Shown one piece after another: positions 51,766 through 63,435 of a stretch of 64,000 bases of DNA (its first letter is position 1; each line of letters starts with the position of its first letter). The stretch lies in assembly GCA_022393335.1 (NCBI GenBank), contig JAJEKB010021191.1:85264-149263 (forward strand). The letters are read 5' to 3'. This DNA comes from Macrotrachela quadricornifera (Eukaryota; Rotifera; Eurotatoria; Philodinida; Philodinidae). The notes beneath the pieces are model-generated. The model did not search any database. It was not told the DNA's origin and saw only the letters and a program-made list of their open reading frames with translations. Made by a program: the position numbers and the translations under genes.

Positions 51766-51954
51766 TATATAAACTGACTCACAATAAAAATAGTAAGAAG
51801 CAGTGAGTTAATTTATCCAATTTTTAAAATTCTTTTTTATGCTCATTTTGGACAAGGTGGGCTTCTAGTACAACTGGAAGGTTATAACCTACAAAACAGG
51901 CTTCTATCCTGTGGAGGGTTTATATAAACAAGATTATATTGCGCTCATTTTATC

Positions 51955-53800
51955 ACAAATACACTTCATTTGAATGAATAAGGAGTGCAATCAATAGAGC
52001 AAGTCGAGTTCGATATGGAACTATCATAAGTTTCGTCAGAGCTCGTTTATGAACAAATCGGGATTGGCTTCACTTAAATCACCACCCTAAATGTATATGA
52101 TCCTAGAACTAAATAACATTTTTCCTTCATATCTCACTTGATTTTCGATAATAAGTTCTGCAATCGGTAGAACAACTGGAGTTCTGTATAAGACCATGAT
52201 CAAGTTCTTTACAACTTGCTTTTCAACGAATTGGGATGAGTTTTTCTAAAATCCTTATCCTTATGCGTATCATCCTAGAATCAAGTAGCATTTTACCGGC
52301 ATCATCACTGAGTTAAGTGTCAATAATAAGGACTGTAATCGATAGATCAGACTGAGTTCTACCTCTAAAGATTATTAGTACGATTGGAAACGGCTTATAA
52401 ACAAACTGGGATAAGTTTTACTCAAATCTCTATCCTCGTGTATATGACCTTATGACTAATTGAAACTTTTCTTCATAACGATTCACTTGATTTTCCATAA
52501 TGAGGTTTGCAATTAATAAAGCATCTTGAGTTTCGTCTCTAACGATCGTTAGTTTCATGGGAATCGACGCTGGAACGAATTGAGATGAATTTTGCTCAAA
52601 TCCTTACCCCTATCTATATCATCTGAGTAGCAATGACTAATTTTTCTTCATGATGACTCATTCGCTTTACCATAATAAGGTATAGCAGTCCACACAACAG
52701 GTTGAGTCAAGGGGGGAAAAGCGGATTTTTTTGGATTTGAAATCCGAAAAAATCTAGAAAATCCAAAAAAATCCAAAAAAATCCAAAAATTCAGCAGCAA
52801 TTTCCTCTTGTAAATGAAGGAATTTCGAGCTGAAATTTTTGCCATATCTAGGCCGCGTGGTTCTTAGTATATTCTAAAATTTTCAGCGTAAACGGATGTT
52901 TCTCTCTCAAGATAATCAATTTTCAAGAAAACTCGATTTTCCAATCATGCTGCGAAATATGAGTATTTTTTGTAATTGGATTATCTTCAGAAGAAAAGAT
53001 CTGTTTGCGCTGAAACTTTTAGGATGTTTTGAGGACCACAAGGCCTACATATGGCAAAAATTTCAGCTCGAAATTCCATTATTTACAAGAGGAAATCGCT
53101 GCTGGATTTTTGGATTTTGAAAATGTAAAAATCCAAAAAAATCCGAAAATCCAAAAAAATCTGAAAATCCCAAATCCGCTTTTTCCCCCTTGGGTTGAGT
53201 TCTATCCAAAATCACCATCAGTTTTGTTAGAAACAGCTCCAAAACGAACTGATACGGGTTTTACTAAATTCTTCTTTACTCCCATTTCTGTCTATGTGAC
53301 ACTGACACACATTAGTAAGTTTCTCTGAAATGATTCGCTCGATCTTCACTAATAACGTGTGAAATCGATAGAGCAATTCTAATCCTATGCTAGGACCACC
53401 AATAGTTTTATTGAAATGGTCTCAAGAACAAACTTGATATTTCTTATTAAAATCCGTTCTAACGATGTTATTCTGGGACTAATTAATATTTCATTTTCAT
53501 AGTGAATCATTCAATTTTCAATAATAAACCTTACAACCATAGAATACGTCGAGTTCTACTCGCAATCATCAGTAGTCCTATTTGAGCCGCCTAATATACA
53601 AATCAGGACAGAATTGCCGTGGTTTTGCTGGATTTTACTATGCTTTTTCTCGCAGTACAATATGCTTTTTTGTGCATAGAGGTGAGCTTTCAGAAAATAA
53701 GCCCCTATAACCGATAGAGTTTATCGAATTTCATTTGAAGACAAGATGAAATGAGTCGCAGTTAGCATTTTACTGAATTCATCCTGAAAATATTCGAATA
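51955..53800. repeat. tandem array of ~175-bp units
   Basis: Units recur with words such as GCAATCGATAGAGCA, GAGTTCTA, ACGAACTGGGATGAGTTTTA and TGACTCACTTGATTTTC. The anchor word lies near 51992, 52162, 52336, 52510, 52685, then (after subtracting the inserted MITE) at about 175-185 bp spacing to 53363, 53535 and 53708. Divergence between units is high, so the array is old. Confidence 0.75.
52708..53192. mobile_element. hAT MITE inserted in the tandem array
   Basis: The element begins CAAGGGGGGAAAAGCGGATT and ends AATCCGCTTTTTCCCCCTTG. It is flanked by a perfect 8-bp duplication GGTTGAGT (52700-52707 and 53193-53200). Its arms are long inverted copies (about 230 bp) that contain AATCCAAAAAA repeats and a GAGCTGAAATTTTTGCCATA block, leaving a loop of about 20 bp. 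Confidence 0.9.
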
Positions 53801-53914
53801 CTGACCTAAAATATTTTACATCGTTTCATCACGATAAATGCATTACAATGCCTTTTTTGGATTCATTTTTCTTCTCTCTGCTACATTGTAAAACAAACTG
53901 TAGAATAATACATA

Positions 53915-55696
53915 GAGGTATCCAAAAGTAGTGGCAACGACATTTTATTACCAGATATTAACGTTGATAAAAGCCTCTTTTTACATAGGATGATAGAGCG
54001 AAAAAAACTCTTTCTTTCTATGCTATTTAATCATACTTTAGGTGGCATTATAATGAAAAAAATCCAAATAAGACAAATTTATTTAACATGTGTTACGGTT
54101 ACAGTCGTACATATTGTCTTCAATAGACATTCTTTTGATATTTTTCCTTTTTTTCTTCACTCTTCTGAGATTTTATTATTCCTCATATGTATACAAAGAT
54201 ACATACGTCTTATTGTGCACGTGTTGTGTGCTATTCTAGTTTATAAGTCAAAAAAAGTTAAGTTAAATCGAATCTTACTATTCTCTATTTTTGTTTTCAA
54301 TGGACAAAAAGAAAATTTTCGTTTCTACATTAAAGTGTGTACCGCGCTTAACGTTGAAGCAAGAACTATACACGACGAACTACCTACTGTTTTCGGTGAT
54401 GAAACTCCTTCCTATCGAACAATTGCAAGATGGGCCTAATGGTTTCGTGAAAGTCGAAAAGAGATTGAAGATGAGGAACGATTCGAAAGACCTGTAACTG
54501 AGAGTACTTCTGAAAATATTGAAGAAATTCTTAGTATTGTTAGTAATGATCCTCATGTTACGATAGCAGAATTGCAAGAATATACTGATCTAAGTTATGA
54601 TACCGTTCATAGAATATTATCTGATCATCTGGAACTTAGAAAAATTAGTGCTCTTTACATACCCAAACAGTTAACAGATTATCAACGGAGTGAACGTGTT
54701 CGAATATGCAAAGAAAATCTGTCAAGATTTACAGAAGGAGGATGGCGTTTGTCTGACGTGATAGCAGATGATGAATCGTGGCTTTTCCATCAGCAAACTG
54801 GTGGAAAAATTTTCAATGCTGCTTGGGTGGTAAAAGACGATCCTCCGCCCCCAATAGTTCGACGAAATAAGTTTGCTCCAAAAACTCTATTCTATATTTT
54901 CTTTAAAACAACTGATCCTATTCTAATCCATCATGTCGAACATGGACAAACTATCAATCACCAACATTACATCGAAAACTGTTTGCAGTCTGTTATCGAA
55001 GAAATCAAGAAACAAAGATCTTGTTCAGGTACTCATGACATCAAACTTCATCATGATAACGGAGGACTACATTTTCATAAAGACGTACTTGATTACCTTC
55101 ATTCAGAAGGAATTACTCTAATACCACAAGCACCAAATTCTCCAGATCTGTCTCTGTGTGATTTTTGGTTCTGCGACTTGATCAAACGAAATCTAACTGA
55201 TCAAACAGACTTCGAATCGTTACACAACGCTATAGCGAAGTTCATGTATTGTTTGGATACAGAAGAGTACAGAAAAACATTTGATAAATAGATTCAAAAA
55301 ATGGAATTGTGTGCAGATAATCAGGGCCAATACTTTGAACATTTCACGAAATAAAACCTCTTGCACTTCTTTATATATTTTCAATTTTCAGATATGCTAA
55401 TCCTAGTGAACATTAAATTCTCGAAAGATGTGAGAGGAAAGAGTGAAGCAAAGAAGAAAAAAAAGGAAAAAATCAAAAGTATGTCTATTGAAGACAATAT
55501 GTACGTTTGTAACTGTGACACATGTTAGGTAAATTAGTCTTATTATGAATTTTTTTATTGTGATGTCACCTAATATATGATCAAATAGTATAGAAAGAAA
55601 GAATTATTTTCGCTCTATCATCCTATGTAAAAAGAAGTTTTTATCAATGTTAATATATGATAATAGAATGTCGTTACCACTAGTTTTGGATACTCG
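53915..55696. mobile_element. mariner transposon with ~270-bp terminal inverted repeats
   Basis: The ends are GAGGTATCCAAAAGTAGTGG and CCACTAGTTTTGGATACTCG, with TA on both sides (53913-53914 and 55697-55698). The inverted match continues inward for about 270 bp at roughly 85%, including ACATAGGATGATAGAGCGAA and CATATTGTCTTCAATAGACA. A single transposase lies inside. Confidence 0.9.
54296..55291 (+). pseudogene. mariner transposase, one premature stop
   Basis: The frame carries a mariner helix-turn-helix start (FYIKVCTALNVEARTIHDEL), a second HTH (ITAEL-like, YTDLSYDTVHRIL) and a DDE catalytic core. Catalytic Asp residues are in ADDESW (54770), HDNGG (55055) and LCDFWF (55160); the last two are 34 residues apart, the DD34D signature of mariner. 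A TAA at 54437-54439 in RWA*WFRE interrupts it; otherwise the frame is open to the stop at 55289. No suitable ATG stands directly before the HTH in this frame, so the N-terminus is also damaged. Presumably inactive. Confidence 0.85.
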
Positions 55697-55698
55697 TA

Positions 55699-58640
55699 TG
55701 TAGCTTTTATTTTAAGATAGTAAACAATCAACGTGTTGATTAGCACAATACATTTTTTCAGCATAAAGAAAAAGAACTTACGAGAGATAGATAGAGAAAG
55801 ATACAAAACAAAGAAATATGTCGTGAAATAGAACAAAATAATTAAAAAAAACAGAAACGTTGTTTTTATTTTAATGTTGATAAGGTATAGAAGCTTCTAT
55901 CATAAGAGAAAGAATGAGATGTGCAAAGAACTCGAACATTAGTTTTTCATACATTAATTTACTATGCCACTATTTTTAGCTCCCATTGATTTATACCATT
56001 TATCAATAGATTAAAGCACAAGAATCAGAAACATATTGTATAGTTATTACAGCATTGAGGGTAATGACAGAGAAAGTCACACGTTGTTCATATAATCATG
56101 AATTTACTATATAAATAAATCTTATTCTTGGTTTTATACCCTCAAGAAACAAAAAGGTTTTGCAACTGATTTGAATATTAGAATCAATTAGTTACGATCT
56201 TCAGATAAATTGAATTACAAGCATTCGGCCCTTTTCATCTCGGTTTTCAGACACTATTTTACACACAGTACCGACCATTTTATTTTGAATTTCCAGTAAC
56301 ACTCTTTTGATTTCCCTTTTTTTTCAATTATGATCTTCTGTTCTAAATGGATTACGAACTCACACCAAATTTTTTTGAAGGCAAAATATTATCTCTAAAC
56401 ATCCAGTCGTATATCCGAGAGTTCGAAATATCTATTGTAAAATGTTTTTGTCCCTCAGAGTTTTACTTTTATCATTTTAAGGTATGTGATTGAATTAATA
56501 ACTAGATATAATTTAGACTCAACATCAATCAATGCTTATGCAACCATAGATGAAATATTCTCGATTTCTTCCTCATCAATAAGTACAATCTTTAGTAAAC
56601 GAAATCTAACTTTTATTATCAAGAGCAACGAGAATGAATAACCAAGGAACTGTGATCTTGATTCAATATTGATCTCAGCATCCATGAGAACCTCGTCCAA
56701 AATATCAAGTAAGTCAAACCCTAATCGAACATCTTGTAAACAAGATCTTGGTCAAAATTCAAAGCACAGAAAAGTGAACAGATCTTAAAAATTTAGGTAC
56801 AAAATAATGTGTTTATCTTGTACCTAAGATCTTTCTTTACATCTTGAGTACAGATTTATAAAATTTTGGTAACAGATATCCAAGATCTGTGACTTGGTAC
56901 CTTCTCCTTATTGATCTTTCTCACTGATCTTTGATACAGTTGATTGTATCTTGTGTACTAATAATCGAATTTTTTTTTAAATATAGCAAATATTTGAACG
57001 TTTAATCGTTATTTAATACAGAAAAATGCTAATCTAAACATTGATAGAAAGTTTCATTTCCATTGAAAATGAGATGAAAAGACTATTTAAAAAAATGTTT
57101 ACTACATCAGAAATTTTTCTATAAATTGAAAAAAATATTTGTTTATAGATATTAACTGGAATGACGTACAAAATATTAAGCACATAACAAAATAACACAA
57201 CTAGTTTAATTTGATCTCACCAATATTTGCAACTAGTAGCAATATAAATCAAAACTGAATTTCTCGAATTGTTGTTCTTGTTCATTATTATTTGAAGCTA
57301 ACACAGAATGTATAGTGTTGTTGCTAATGATTTCTTATCATTCCATCTTGATCTACATTGCATGGCACTAGATGACAATTTTCATAATCAATTGATAATT
57401 ATGAATAGAAAGATCATCATCTGGATAAGTCACACATTTATATAAAAATTTAATATCTAAAATTTTTGTACCGCTTGTAATATGATAATTTTAGAAAGAA
57501 GTTGAAGCATAAGATTAACTAATATTACAATCTAACAAATCTTTATTTTATCATAATTTAGTAAAAGTTCTATATGCAGAAAATTCGAATTTTTTATGAG
57601 CTTATATTTTCAAAGAATTGGTACTATATCGCCACTAATATCTTCTTGTAATAATACAATTTATTTTATAAATATGCATTTATGCAATGGACGAAAGTTT
57701 TTTTTTTATAACCTACCAAATTTTTTCTACTGACTTTTTCTTGTTTTTGTCAGTTCTACTTATAATTTGATTGGTTGATAAGTGCCTTCATTCTTACAAA
57801 ATGTCTAATATATTTATAATTTTCAGAAATTGAAATAATTGAATTTTAAAATCTAGTTACAACAACTAAAGAACTTATAAATATAGAAATAAATTAGCGA
57901 TGTCGCTTTGTATTTTATTGAGGATCTTGAGGAAAGATAATTACAAATGATAAATTTGCTTACATTTAGAATAAGTTCGAATATTGGAAAATTCTCTTTC
58001 AGCAAAACAAATGCTTAGCTTAAGAAGAATCAATAATGAAACAAGAATAATGCAATCAAATATAATTCATCAAGATTTAATTATTGTCCTTGTTACCAAT
58101 TATTAACGAATTTTTAAATAGAATAATTCTAATGAATATTTGAAAGTATAGATAGAGTTTGTGATTACTACGTGAACGAATACCATTTATCAATATAACT
58201 GATAAAAACCTCTCAAATCTACTTCAAAATTTTTTTTGAATTGACAAAATGTCAATATATCACATTCTGTCCATCCATCTAGCTGATCATGATTACATTC
58301 ATTTTTATCATAACGTTTTCGATATGTCTTTCAACTGTCAGTAACTTTCTATCAATATTCGAAGCTAAGCACTGATATTTCTAATTATTCAAGCATATTT
58401 TTTCACATCATTGATTATTTTCATATAAACTTTAAAATGAGCAGTTTCTTATCTTTTTCCTTCGTATTCTGTATTCTTCAAACCTTGACAACGACATAAT
58501 GTATGAAAACAAATACGTATATATTACAGACATGTGTTTACGGCAATTTCACGTCGTTTCTTTTCTCTTTTAACGTTTGAAAAATAAGCAAGCAGCAAAC
58601 CTAAAAATGAGATACGGATACACTATATATCTATGTAATG
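55699..58640. other. non-coding; GATCTT-rich patch at 56650-56965
   Basis: No gene is visible in nearly 3 kb. Within 56650-56965 the word ATCTT occurs about a dozen times, often as ATCTTGTACC or ATCTTGAGTAC, and TAGGTACAA faces TTGTACCTA across 14 bp. Confidence 0.45.
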
Positions 58641-58648
58641 TTATAGAT

Positions 58649-58909
58649 CAGAGATGTCCATCGCAGTTGAGAATCTGCCGCTGCCTCGACGTACGTTTGA
58701 AAAAGCTCAGTGCTACCACGCCACTACAACGATAGTATTTTAAAAAATCTTTACATTTTCAAGGCTGTGATCGGTTTAAACTGAGTTGCTTCTGCCAACC
58801 GATCAAATTCGTCCTGCCTTATCGTGCAACATACATCAACGTCGAGATTATGTGTAAATTCCTTTTTCATAGAAAAGCTGCCGCCATCGCGCTCCGATGA
58901 ACATCTTTA
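58649..58909. mobile_element. small GC-rich hAT MITE, 261 bp
   Basis: The left end is CAGAGATGTCCATCGCAG. The right end GCTCCGATGAACATCTTTA is its inverted match apart from a few transitions at the tip. The flanks are TTATAGAT (58641-58648) and TTATGGAT (58910-58917), an 8-bp duplication with one mismatch. The interior is clearly richer in G+C than its surroundings. Confidence 0.65.
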
Positions 58910-58917
58910 TTATGGAT

Positions 58918-60049
58918 CGAAAACATCTAAAGCAATGACATCATTTTTTTATTTGGAAAAACTTAATTATGTATAATTTCCATTAATGAAAATATTGAGT
59001 ATTTAATAAATTGCTAAATTATTATTTTATTGGAGTAAATTAGTTTTTGTAATCATAGACAAGAAATTGTTGAAGATTTTAATATAAATAAATATTTATT
59101 ATAAAATAATTAATTATATATGAGTAAAATAAAATATTTAGTTGACTATTGAACGTTTGTTTTGCATGAAATATCTGATAGAAATTTCATTTAAAATTAA
59201 ATAAGAAAATAAAAATCGTATAAATTCATCATGCAAAACAATTTCTATTCACAGTTAAACTGTCGATTTGAAAAATATTGAAGATTATCTATACTTCATT
59301 TCTTCAAATAATTTTTTTTCGTTGTTTTTCAATGCAGAAAGTTTCATTAACACATATCCAATACGTAGCTGTTTTTATTTCTTTCTTTCTTCTTGAGTGA
59401 AATTACCTTCGTATATGCTCTTTTGAGTTGGCACATATCACGTTGCTACACATACAAAGGAAAAAACGCGTCTATATCTTGCTTTTCTCTCATCAAAGAG
59501 AAGGAAAAATAAATACAACTATTGATATGCGTACATATCATTACAAAATATAATATTCATATCAAAAGAATGTACATAATCAAGTATCTTGATAAAAAAC
59601 CACATGACCAACGAATATTAGTCATATTTTTATGTATAGGTTATCTATCTTATCGGTAGTCTATGTAGACAAAAACATACATTGTATATACCTTTGAATA
59701 CCAACGGTTTTTTTTCGATTATATTTATACATTATTATTTTATGTGAATAAGATTGGAGTAACTACTATTTTCATATAGGAGAAAACACATATCTATTGA
59801 TTTAAATAAACACGTAAGTGAAATTAAAATCTTTTCAAACTTGTTCTCATATATTGAAGCATAAAATAAGAAGATTTGCAATATATATTCACTTTTCAGT
59901 TCATACTTTATAAAGAACATCATGACATTTAATCCTTTCCTTGTTCTACGAAAAACAACTAAAAAAATCTGTGGCTATGGTTTCGAAGTGTAAGATTTCT
60001 TGTGAAAAATACTATTTTGAAATTGTAAAATTATTTTGATTTCAAACTG
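58918..60049. other. non-coding
   Basis: This is very AT-rich sequence without recognisable genes or repeats. Confidence 0.4.
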
Positions 60050-60051
60050 TA

Positions 60052-60923
60052 AGAGAGCGTCTGTGAGCCCATCAAGAAATGGAAGCAATCGCGAAAAAAA
60101 TATTTTCCTTTGATTTAATATTCTTATTTTTTTCACCATCATCTAAAACTCCAAAGTCCAAATTTTAGCGCAATTGGATGAGCTAGTGAAAAGTTAGTTC
60201 AACTTTATTGTTGACTACCAGTGTCCGACTCGGGTCGGGTCAGGTCACGATACGCTCGTACTAGATCGGTTCGGGTTGAATTGGGTTACAATAAGTTCGG
60301 GTCGGGTCACAAAGAAGGTGACCCATGTCGAACACTGTCTTCTATAACATTATGACAGTCCAAGCTTAGCTGATCGATCTAATCTTCATAAACTACCATA
60401 CATGGCGATTCTTTAATTTATACACAGCATATACAAACTGGAATATGCCGTACCTCTGCAAAAAATATTGTGGATAGTTAATAATCTATTAAAACTTCGA
60501 ACTTTAATTAGAAAAAAAATATGCATAATAATTTTTTTCAAAAATTGCTGTCTAGTTAGCCAACATTGTGAACCCTCTTTTACCTCCATCGTACCAGTGC
60601 TTTTAAACATTTTGTAAAAGAGAACAAACTGTACAACATATGTGAAATTCAGCTTGAGTTTACATAGATTGACTAAATGGCAGCCAATATACTGTAAAAC
60701 ATTGCCATATTTTTCACTCGAAAAATCATCAGTCATGAATAGTATTTGACAAATAACTCTGCATGAGCTAACATTTCACCAGCTCATCCAAATGCGTCAA
60801 AAGCTTACATTTTGAAGTTCTAGATGATACCGAAGAAAATAAGAATATTAGATCAAGAAAAAATTTTTTTGACGAGTGCTTCGATCTATGGGATGATCAT
60901 CGATCGTCTTACAGACGCTCTCT
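60052..60923. mobile_element. TA-flanked DNA element with ~155-bp inverted repeats
   Basis: The ends AGAGAGCGTCTGT and ACAGACGCTCTCT are perfect inverted repeats with TA on each side (60050-60051 and 60924-60925). The arms extend imperfectly to about 60205 and 60765 (TTTAATATTCTTATTTT, GGATGAGCTAGTGAAA). The interior minus frame at 60736-60413 has no transposase motif. It also contains the hAT-like insert at 60219. Confidence 0.75.
60219..60337. mobile_element. hAT-like MITE nested in the TA element
   Basis: The left end CAGTGTCCGACTCGGGTC and the right end GACCCATGTCGAACACTG are imperfect inverted repeats. The interior has several GGGTCGGGTC-type words. The flanking 8-mers (TTGACTAC and TCTTCTAT) do not match well, so the insertion is inferred from the ends only. 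Confidence 0.5.
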
Positions 60924-60925
60924 TA

Positions 60926-62433
60926 ACAATATGTAGATTATTCAATGTTCACCGGTCAAATCCATCGTAAAAAAAACAAATAGACAATTTTATATTTATA
61001 TTTTGTGAACCTATTATAAAAATGCTATCTTTTTGTTCACAGGCACAGAACTCTCCTCTTAGCAGGAGCGTGAAGAATGTATACAAACGCCAAAGATGCA
61101 CACAAGTAATTTACTGGTCGTGCTATCGAGAAGTCTTTGACATACTTTGTAGAATGCAGAGGATTGCAGAGTATAATCATCTTATTATTTTTTACAGACT
61201 GCTTCCGTTTGAACTAAAAATATTTGTCTATATTGATCTCATTTTTACTTTAAAAATAATTAGGCACTGTGTTAGACATGTTATTCTTTCTCTAAACCAG
61301 CAATTGTAAACTTTATTATATCATTTTTATCCTCAGAATAGTCACAGATATAAATAAGAAAAGATAATAAAAAGGAAATATAATCACAGTATCTTTTTCA
61401 AGAGATTAGTGTCTGACATGAAATCTGGTATTTTTTATTAGAGCTGCGTGAATACGAATACAACTTGTAATGGGCTGTCCTATACAAAAGCGTATGTAAA
61501 GGTTTATAATATGTTGTAATACAATGTAATCGCATGTATTACAGTGCCTGTAAAAGCATAACAATATGTTTACTCATGAAAAGCCCAAAATTGTGAATTC
61601 AGAGTTTTTTTTAGGGATAAACATGTTGTATTGGTATTACCTGTAGTGAAATGCATATCATTACATGACGGTAGACGTTGTAATTGTATGTGTGCATCCC
61701 TTTTTTTATACCTATAACTTGGCTTGATGTGATTCACTCTGACCTAACCTTACTTGACTCGATTTGATATGATTTAATCGATCAGAAATAAAATAAAAGT
61801 AACGAATGTGTCTATATAATAGAGCAGATCTAGTTGCGCCACGATCAACATCCAACTTTCGGTTTGGTGGAAAACATAGATAAGAAAAATGTTGAAAGGA
61901 AAAGTATGGAAAAAATATCAGGTTTATTTTCTTTTTTGACGTGTTCCTTTCAACATTTTTTCTTCTTGCATTTTTCGCCAAATCCAATTTAAAAGCCATT
62001 TAATAAAAAACTATATTCTACCTGAAGCTTCATATATAGTCCCAGCTGTAAATAATATGTTGATGAGAATTTGTTTGATAAAAGCTGCTCGTTATCTTGT
62101 TTCTACGATAACTGTCACGGAAAGCATGGGAGAAATGTCAAATAATAGATCTGATGAGCCTACACACCCTCCTCAATTATATACTTGATTAGAAAAATGT
62201 TTTCAACAATCGTAGTAATCGCTAAGAGCTATGAAGTACTTAACTGAAATTTTTGATATAGCTATAGGAATTTGAGATATTTTCGATGCGAATATTAACT
62301 ATATTTATCCGATATTGGTATATATCTTTGACAATATAGTTTTAGTAATTGAGAACTTTTATCGTTTTACAATCAATAAAATCTTTCCATTTCTAATCCT
62401 TACTGTTGATGTGTATAGATTCGTGTATGAAAA
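60926..62433. other. non-coding, upstream of the JmjC-like gene
   Basis: The open frames of 95 residues at 61022 and 61712 lack motifs. A short palindrome TGTAATAC...GTATTACA lies near 61512-61544. No other structure was seen. Confidence 0.4.
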
Positions 62434-63435
62434 ATGTCATCAATCTCAATAGATGCGCCAACAGTGCAAATAAGTTCATCTGGCCTTGAGAATCTTGTCA
62501 ACTTCATACATGCACATGAACAATCTCTAAAAAGATTTGGCGGAATTAAAATTCAACTAAGTCCTGATTGTACATTAGCATTAAAGAAACGTAAGTTTTG
62601 CCCAACATGTACAACTATTCAACAAATTACAAAATTGGGTAAAAATGAACGTATTTATCAGGTTGAGAAGATCAAAGATGCAAATATGTACGCTAAACAA
62701 CGATCGTCGATAATAGATGAAGAAACCTTTTGGTCTTCTCTTTCCGATTTAAGTGTCTATCCATGTGAACAATCAAGTGTTTCTGTCTTACCAAATAAGA
62801 CTTTATTTTATGATAAATGTCATCGAAAAGGTTTCACAATTCATTCTGTACCAAGATGCTCATTACTCAAATTAGGTGGAACTAAGGTAGTCAATCAATT
62901 TGTTTCTTGTTTAACAAGAACCCATGGACCAGGTGCCATTTTTCCCTTGTCTACTGCTCAACAACAGCGTCTTTCCGTGCTGGTGTATCATCATCAGGGT
63001 GGTGCTCGTCATTGGTATATTATTCCTACATATGAACGAGAAGCTCTTCAGAAAATATTCCGACGGCAAAACTCTTCAAATTGTCTTGAACATGGAAATT
63101 TGCTCATTGATCCAATAATACTTGACAAAAATCGTATTCGATATCATCGACTTGTTCAATATCCAAATGAATTTATAGTTTTATCAGCTGGTACTTTAGC
63201 ACAAAGCTTTACAGTAGATGCAAGCTGGAGTGAATCAATCGCTTTTGCCTTACCCAGTTGGATTAAAGAAGGTCATGCAACTGCTACTGACTCATTGTGT
63301 CAATGTAATATTAATATTGCTTCTCTTCCAAAAACAGTCGATTTTAGTTTATTTAAACCTGAACTGATACAAAAATATATTGACACACATCTTAATATTC
63401 CCAATCATGTTAACACATCGATTTCTGAAGGTTAG
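62434..63435 (+). CDS. JmjC-domain-like protein, apparently without metal ligands
   Basis: The 333-residue frame shows a Cys pair (FCPTCTT, about residues 56-62) and a JmjC-like fold in its second half. GARHWYIIPTYEREALQKIF matches the W-Y-x-x-P strand-helix of JmjC demethylases, and YPNEFIVLSAGTLAQSFTV with SESIAFALPSW matches the GEFVVT...H.GFN...EAVNFA strands. The usual HxE/D before it reads STAQQQ, and the distal His is replaced by Gln in LAQSF, so Fe(II) binding looks lost and a histone demethylase activity is unlikely. It could be a structural or pseudo-enzyme member. The end GAAG|GTTAGT could also be a splice donor, so more exons may follow. Confidence 0.7.
   Translation: MSSISIDAPTVQISSSGLENLVNFIHAHEQSLKRFGGIKIQLSPDCTLALKKRKFCPTCTTIQQITKLGKNERIYQVEKIKDANMYAKQRSSIIDEETFWSSLSDLSVYPCEQSSVSVLPNKTLFYDKCHRKGFTIHSVPRCSLLKLGGTKVVNQFVSCLTRTHGPGAIFPLSTAQQQRLSVLVYHHQGGARHWYIIPTYEREALQKIFRRQNSSNCLEHGNLLIDPIILDKNRIRYHRLVQYPNEFIVLSAGTLAQSFTVDASWSESIAFALPSWIKEGHATATDSLCQCNINIASLPKTVDFSLFKPELIQKYIDTHLNIPNHVNTSISEG

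Noticed and set aside
53990..54295. N-terminal 100 residues of the open frame before the mariner transposase
   Set aside because: This part lies in the terminal inverted repeat and leader of the mariner and reads as hydrophobic noise.
61712..61999. 95-residue minus-strand frame
   Set aside because: It has low-complexity composition, no motif and lies in a TTGACTCGA-like repetitive patch.
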